DNA from: Rhizophagus clarus
Taxonomy: Eukaryota > Glomeromycota > Glomeromycetes > Glomerales > Glomeraceae
Length of the DNA: 64,000 nucleotides
Reading direction: 5' to 3'
NCBI GenBank assembly: GCA_015698045.1
Contig: BLAL01000180.1
Span: 868,001 to 932,000, forward strand
Below are positions 59,018 through 64,000 of this stretch, in pieces. Position numbers and translations under genes: made by a program. The notes under the pieces are model-generated. The model had not been told where the DNA came from and ran no database searches. It worked only from the letters and a program-made list of their open reading frames with translations. The stretch's first letter is position 1. Each line of letters opens with the position of its first letter.

Positions 59018-61171
59018 AACCGAGTATCGGCGTAAATCCGGATATTATTATTTCTATTGAAAACAATAATTTCTCGTAATCAATTAAAAAATGGCAAAAA
59101 ATTCAAGATTTGATTGGTTCAAAAGTTGATTATAAATTTTGATTTATATTAAAGAATTCTTGGTGTTACGCCATTTCTTATCAATTCTTACCATTCTTTT
59201 TAAATAAAAGAATAGGAACATTTATCATTCAATCGATACCATCTATGTATTAATCACTTTAAAATCGAAAATGGACTGCAACATATTTTAATTACATGCT
59301 TATTGCATTTTAACGCCAAGAGACAAATTAAGAAAGAACGTTACAATACGAGATGGTCATGAGCTCTTTTTCTTTTGAGTGACGGTAAATCCCGCGTGGA
59401 AAATCTAACTTTATCATCGTTATTCATTCTTATTCTATAAACGAAACATAAGTGATAATCAATTTCACTTTTTGATTATTTCCTTTATCTGGTAAATTGT
59501 AATTTATTTCATTTACTCCGGTAAACATTATACAAATAACGGATGTGGAAAAAAAAGTTCAAATGTGATCATTTAAATTTAATTAAATGAAACCATTCAG
59601 TTATTTTCATTTCGCGTTAATTCCGCAGTTTTTATTCCTTAAAAAAATAAAATTTCATTTCTAATTGTAATAATTATAATAAATTATAATATATGAGAAA
59701 TAAAATGAAAATAAAGTAAAATAAATGAATCATACGTAATCATAATTAAACTTATCAATGTAGAATAATTAAACAATTGTTTTTTTTTTGTTTTTAAATT
59801 GGATGCATTATTTTTTCGTGCTAGTAACTTTTTCAAGACAATAAATCTTTTAAACAATTAAACACGCTTTACCGAGTACATCAACACGTAACAAATAAAA
59901 TTTGAGAATAATCGTTCTCACTATTATTCCCAATTATAATATGGCATAAACATTCAGATTGTTTTCAAATTAATTACTTTCCAGCCCTTAATTTTAATTA
60001 AAAGAAAGGGATTTTCATTTTTCATTGATTTTTAATAAATAAACAAATGACAATGAGTTTTTACTTTTATGGGAATCGCATGGTTCTTTTCGCTAGAATC
60101 ATAGAATTTAGGAAATTTGGAAATTTAGGATGAAACAATGAAATGGCGCCATCTCAAACACTTTAAATTTTCTCCTTTAAAAAAGAAAAAAATTTTAAAT
60201 TTTTAAATAACAAGGGATTTTTTTTTATGGTTTAAACTATTTTTTTTTTTTTTTTTTCCATTAGAAAAATTTATTTTCTTGGGTAATAAGTAATTAAAGA
60301 TAAAAATAATATAAAAATTTTAAATGATTATCACTTAAAATTAATTTTTTTTTTTATATATTTTGTACAACAACCGTATTTTCTTGAACTGTAAAGCCCC
60401 TGAAATTTAACAGTTTTCAGTTAATGTAATGTATATGTATATATATATATATATATAAATATATAAATATATAAATATATATAAATACATAATTATTATT
60501 GTATACAATCCGCCTTTTATTAAAAAGTACTTTGTTTATGATGTGTTACCATAATATAAAAATTTAAAGTACAATTACAAAAAGAAAACATCTCGGATTT
60601 CATTTTTTTTTTTTCATGGTTGCATCAACATACAAATCATTTCCTTTTTAGTACTATTTTAATTATTTTATACTATTTAAACAAAAATTTTTTAGTTATA
60701 AATACTCCTCGTTCAGGCTGTGGCTAAAACTTCTTATCATCAACAAAAAATTAATTCTTTTGAATTTTTTTTTTAGAAATAAATTTCTTTTAGAAATATT
60801 TCAACGTCCCTAAAAAAAAATCGCCTTTCACTTTTTTTTTTATCTTCTCTTCCCCTTTTTCCCTTTCAACAACACTAAAAAAATTTATTCTTACCCCAAT
60901 TTTTTTTTTTTATCCTTTAAAAAAAAAGGCGATACAAGCTAATATATAATCAAAAATATATTTTCCTCTTTCCTTCATAAACTTAGATCTTTTCTTGTAA
61001 GTAAAAAAAAGAATTTTTTTTTTTTTTTTTTTTTTTATTCCCTCAAATCATTATCAAAAAAAGAAAACAAATAAATTTCTTATAAAAGATAACAAGTCAT
61101 TATTTATTAATCTTATTTATTATTATTATTTGTTTATTCATTCAATAGGTTAAATTACAAATAGAAACAAA

Positions 61172-62407
61172 ATGGACGTTGAAGTTAAGAACAAATATTG
61201 TGGATATATCATGTTCAACACATCTTCCTCTTCCAGCAAAGGTCCCGGATCAAGAGGCAACGACCTTATACTTAATAATTATGATGCTTCCTCTTTCTCA
61301 AATTGTGACTCGGACCTCTTCCCTCAAACTGGAACAACAAATAATTCAATGGCTGCTGGTGCTGCCGCTATTGATGATCAAATTATTAAAAAAGAAGATA
61401 CTTCTTTTCAAATTTATGATCCTTCTAATAATGGAAGTGATAATAATAAAAAACTTCCAGGTAGTTCTAAAATGCAACCAGAAAAACGTCCCCCAAGACC
61501 TCCGAACGCTTTCATTCTTTATAGACGTGCTAAACAACCAGCGATTCTTGCCGCTCATCGTAATCTTACGAACGCTGAAATTTCAAGATTTATTTCTAGT
61601 TGTTGGAAGAATGAGACTGACGAAGAACGTTTAGCTTGGGAACGTTACGCTGACCAAAAGAAACTTGAACATATGCAAGCATATCCCAATTATGTTTACA
61701 GACCAAATAAAAATAAAGGAAAAAACGAGAAACGTAGACAGGCTCGTAAAAATGCTGTCACCACTTTTAACTCTCAAGATACGACAACTGATAATTACGA
61801 AGGTGGTGAATCCGGTCCAATTAGAGTAAAAAAAAATAAAGGTCAAAATCGTTTGAATAATCTCGTTGGAAGGATAGAAATTCCAATGAATAATAAAGTT
61901 AGTGGTATTCAAAATATTCCAAATATACCAATAATGACTCCTCCTTTATCATCGCCAAGTACTCCTACTTTGTTGTCTAATAATCATACTAATGGTAATA
62001 ATAATAATAATATAATCTATACTACGATGCCAATGACTTTCGCTGAACCTGAAGATATTATGAATAATGCTTTGACTCATGATCTACAACAACAAATGAG
62101 AATGCAAGAAGCTTTATTACAACAAATTCAACAAAACAACGGTCTTTCAGGTTTATCATTTCCTGATTTATCCCCTGGTTCTTTCCACGAAGAAACTGTT
62201 GATCCTTTGATTTTCTCTTTCCCATCTGGCGATGAATTTTATCCTTCACATAATTCTTCATTCGACTCAACCACTACCAATAATTCCGATATAAACATTC
62301 AAAAGATCAACACAAGCTCTTGCTATCCTGAATTTAGAGATAATACTCATGGTCTTGCTGACATATTTACAGGAATACATAATTTTGAGTCAACTTTTCA
62401 ATATTAA
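61172..62407 (+). CDS. MATA_HMG-type HMG-box transcription factor
   Basis: One uninterrupted exon encodes 411 aa. The HMG box spans about residues 105-178: RPPRPPNAFILYRRAKQPAI at its start, NLTNAEISRFISSCWKNE in the middle and AWERYADQKKLEHMQAYPNY near the end, the layout of fungal mating-type-related MATA_HMG proteins. A basic stretch KNKGKNEKRRQARKN (180-194) is a likely nuclear signal. The N-terminus is Ser/Asn-rich with IKKED (71-75), which fits a sumoylation consensus. The C-terminus has Asn runs, a Gln-rich segment (LQQQMRMQEALLQQIQQN, 305-322) and an acidic-aromatic tail, as in activation domains. The ATG is the first in the frame, preceded by AAACAA. It is the only clearly intact, non-mobile gene here. 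Membership of the expanded HMG family, rather than the mating locus itself, is the safer call. Confidence 0.9.
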   Translation: MDVEVKNKYCGYIMFNTSSSSSKGPGSRGNDLILNNYDASSFSNCDSDLFPQTGTTNNSMAAGAAAIDDQIIKKEDTSFQIYDPSNNGSDNNKKLPGSSKMQPEKRPPRPPNAFILYRRAKQPAILAAHRNLTNAEISRFISSCWKNETDEERLAWERYADQKKLEHMQAYPNYVYRPNKNKGKNEKRRQARKNAVTTFNSQDTTTDNYEGGESGPIRVKKNKGQNRLNNLVGRIEIPMNNKVSGIQNIPNIPIMTPPLSSPSTPTLLSNNHTNGNNNNNIIYTTMPMTFAEPEDIMNNALTHDLQQQMRMQEALLQQIQQNNGLSGLSFPDLSPGSFHEETVDPLIFSFPSGDEFYPSHNSSFDSTTTNNSDINIQKINTSSCYPEFRDNTHGLADIFTGIHNFESTFQY

Positions 62408-64000
62408 AAAAACAATTTCATAACATATAACAAAAGTCCTTAGTATAAAATCCTGGGACTTTTTTTTTTTTTATTATACATATATATTAATATACACATA
62501 TATATATATATAGTAAAAATATTACTTTGATAGTAACATACAACGAACATTTTTTTTTACATATTTATAAATATATTGGTTTTCTTTTTTCTTTTTTTCC
62601 TTTCTTTTTTTTTCATTTTCTTTTATCGTCTTGTTTCTTTTTTCTTTTTCTTAAAAAAAGGAGGGAAAGGTGTAAATAATATAGTATATTGTATTTTTAG
62701 GCACTTGGGTTCTTGGGTTTTTTTTTAAAAAAACTATTATATAAAATTTAAGCGCGGGTTGCTAAATTTATCTTTATAGTAAAAAAAAAAAAAAAAAAAA
62801 AAAAATCATTTTTGTATAAAAATCATTAATATAATAATTTTACACCTTTCCCTCCTTTTTTTTATATTATAACTTTTTCTTTTTTTTCCACACCATTCCA
62901 CATCATAAATGTTTTTTTTTCATAAAAAATCATAAAATCTTCAACTCTTGTAATATATCAATCTTTTCCTTTTTTCTTTGGTTATTTTTTTCTCTGTTTC
63001 AATCTTGTACATCAGTTTTCTTTATAAAAATAAAAATAAAAAAAAAACACAAAAAAAATACTTTGGTATAAAAAAAAGTCTTATTTTTTTTTTTTAATGA
63101 AGTCTTATTATAATAAAATCTTTTTTACCTATTTGATTTGTTTCATTATAACGACCATAAAAAAAAACGACGAATTTTTGAGTAGAGTAGTGTAACAAGA
63201 AAAAAAAAAAATTTATTATTATTATAAATATGCATATAATATCATATATTGTATATTTAGAATAATCTCGATTTATCTTGATAAGAAAAAAAAAAAAAAA
63301 AATAGATGTATCTAATTTTTTTTTTTACATCAGTTAATCTTCAGGAGAGATTGGGAAGACTTTCTTGACGAGAAAAAAAAAAAAAAAAAAAGAATAAATG
63401 TGAGTTACTGCGGCGCATGATGTTTTTACGCTTTTTTTGGGAATTATTTCAATCAAAAAAGTGTGGCTGATTACAAGTTAATTTTTCTTTTTTTTTCTCA
63501 TACGGTTTTTTTTTATTAACAGACTTTTTTATATATAATAGAAACAGACATATTATACATGCATTAATGAAAGAAATAATAAACATTTGGACATTTTGAA
63601 CATTGTGAACATATATAATTTATTATTAAAAAAACTTTAAACATTGTAAAACAATCATAACAAGATAAAACATATACATATATATATATATGTATATTTA
63701 TTATTTTTAATGAATGAATGAAGCTTTATAAATTCACAATTGGATATACATTATTATCATATACATTAAACAAACAAATAATTTTTTTGGATTTACTTTC
63801 ATCGAAAAAAAAAAAATGTAACTGAAACTACCATAATAAACTTATTTAAAAGACCAACCCATGTAAAAAAAAAAAAAACTCGTATAAACATGGATTTTTT
63901 AAAAAAAATAAAATTTTCTTTTATATTAGATCTAACTAAATCTAACTATATTGTTTTGGTCATAAAAAAATCATGTAATGTTTCTCATGATCTAATTTTT
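62408..64000. other. 3' flank of the HMG-box gene
   Basis: No gene was seen. Homopolymers of 15-25 A occur at 62781, 63285 and 63373, and a TATATATACATA-type palindrome at 63670. An AAAGTCC ... GGGACTTT inverted repeat lies at 62434-62463 just downstream of the stop. Confidence 0.45.
62653..62862. repeat. Perfect 24-bp inverted repeat in the 3' flank
   Basis: AAAAAAAGGAGGGAAAGGTG, continuing TAAA (62653-62676), is exactly inverted at 62839-62862. The 162 bp between include a 25-base A run and TTAAGCGCGGGTTGC. In a transcript the arms would form a long stem about 250 bases after the stop codon. Confidence 0.9.

Larger units (their letters stand above)
56341..61171. other. Long 5' intergenic region of the HMG-box gene
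   Basis: This 4.8 kb holds no supportable gene; the 60-codon minus-strand frame at 58240 has no features. It is marked by many homopolymers: A runs at 56340 and 56399, an A21/T25 palindrome at 57658-57703, a T-A-T block at 58959-59017 and a T run near 61013. It is less A/T-extreme between homopolymers than the transposon-rich parts, as expected of regulatory or UTR DNA. A TTCAATAG|G just before 61150 could be a 3' splice site of a leader intron. Confidence 0.45.

Noticed and set aside
62434..62472. Bacterial-type rho-independent terminator (AAAGTCC...GGGACTTT then T run)
   Set aside because: The DNA is fungal, so the resemblance is coincidental; noted only as an inverted repeat.

Overview
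The window looks like nuclear DNA from an arbuscular mycorrhizal fungus, most likely a Rhizophagus-type Glomeromycotina. That is inferred from four things: very high A+T, short spliceosomal introns (GTAAGT...CTAAC...TAG), a Crinkler-type effector gene next to decayed transposons, and a MATA_HMG-type HMG-box gene of the kind that is expanded in Rhizophagus. No rRNA, tRNA or CRISPR array was recognised.

Layout. 1-10 kb is gene-free AT-rich DNA with several repeat families, including a 115-bp tandem array whose minus strand reads as exon-intron-exon-intron units (6.78-7.81 kb). 10.15-21.4 kb is the richest block. A 9.7-kb element with 36-bp terminal inverted repeats (11735-21432) carries an accessory gene on the minus strand (13529-14928), an apparently intact seven-exon Plavaka-like transposase on the plus strand (16078-19063, 852 codons) and a small arginine-rich Myb/SANT-like gene (19752-20375). 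Both ends carry motif-rich subterminal repeats. Just outside its left end lies an inverted copy of the Myb/SANT region that differs almost only by C-to-T and G-to-A transitions, a RIP-like or methylation-decay signature.

21.4-29.4 kb is a graveyard of nested elements: a CACTA-like foldback element split by a retroposed fragment, a perfect 30-bp-TIR element, and a pogo/Tigger element whose transposase is interrupted by a PIF/Harbinger-like MITE. 29.4-32.1 kb (minus) is a Crinkler gene: a header domain, a P-loop NTPase and a C-terminal nuclease-like domain, with one in-frame TAG between header and body. 33-46 kb holds AT satellite, foldback elements, a 2.8-kb element packed with minisatellites and a second exon-intron-like array, a 2-kb retroelement with target-site duplication and poly(A), and a dead Tc1/mariner. 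46.9-47.7 kb is a non-autonomous hAT with perfect 8-bp duplication. 48-53 kb holds two decayed multi-exon genes. 53-61 kb is mostly intergenic with long A and T homopolymers. 61.2-62.4 kb is an intact HMG-box transcription-factor gene with a long inverted repeat in its 3' flank.

The functional units are the Plavaka-like element (transposase, accessory protein, DNA-binding protein and terminal repeats that they may bind), the Crinkler effector, and the HMG-box regulator. Most of the rest is mobile DNA in various states of decay.
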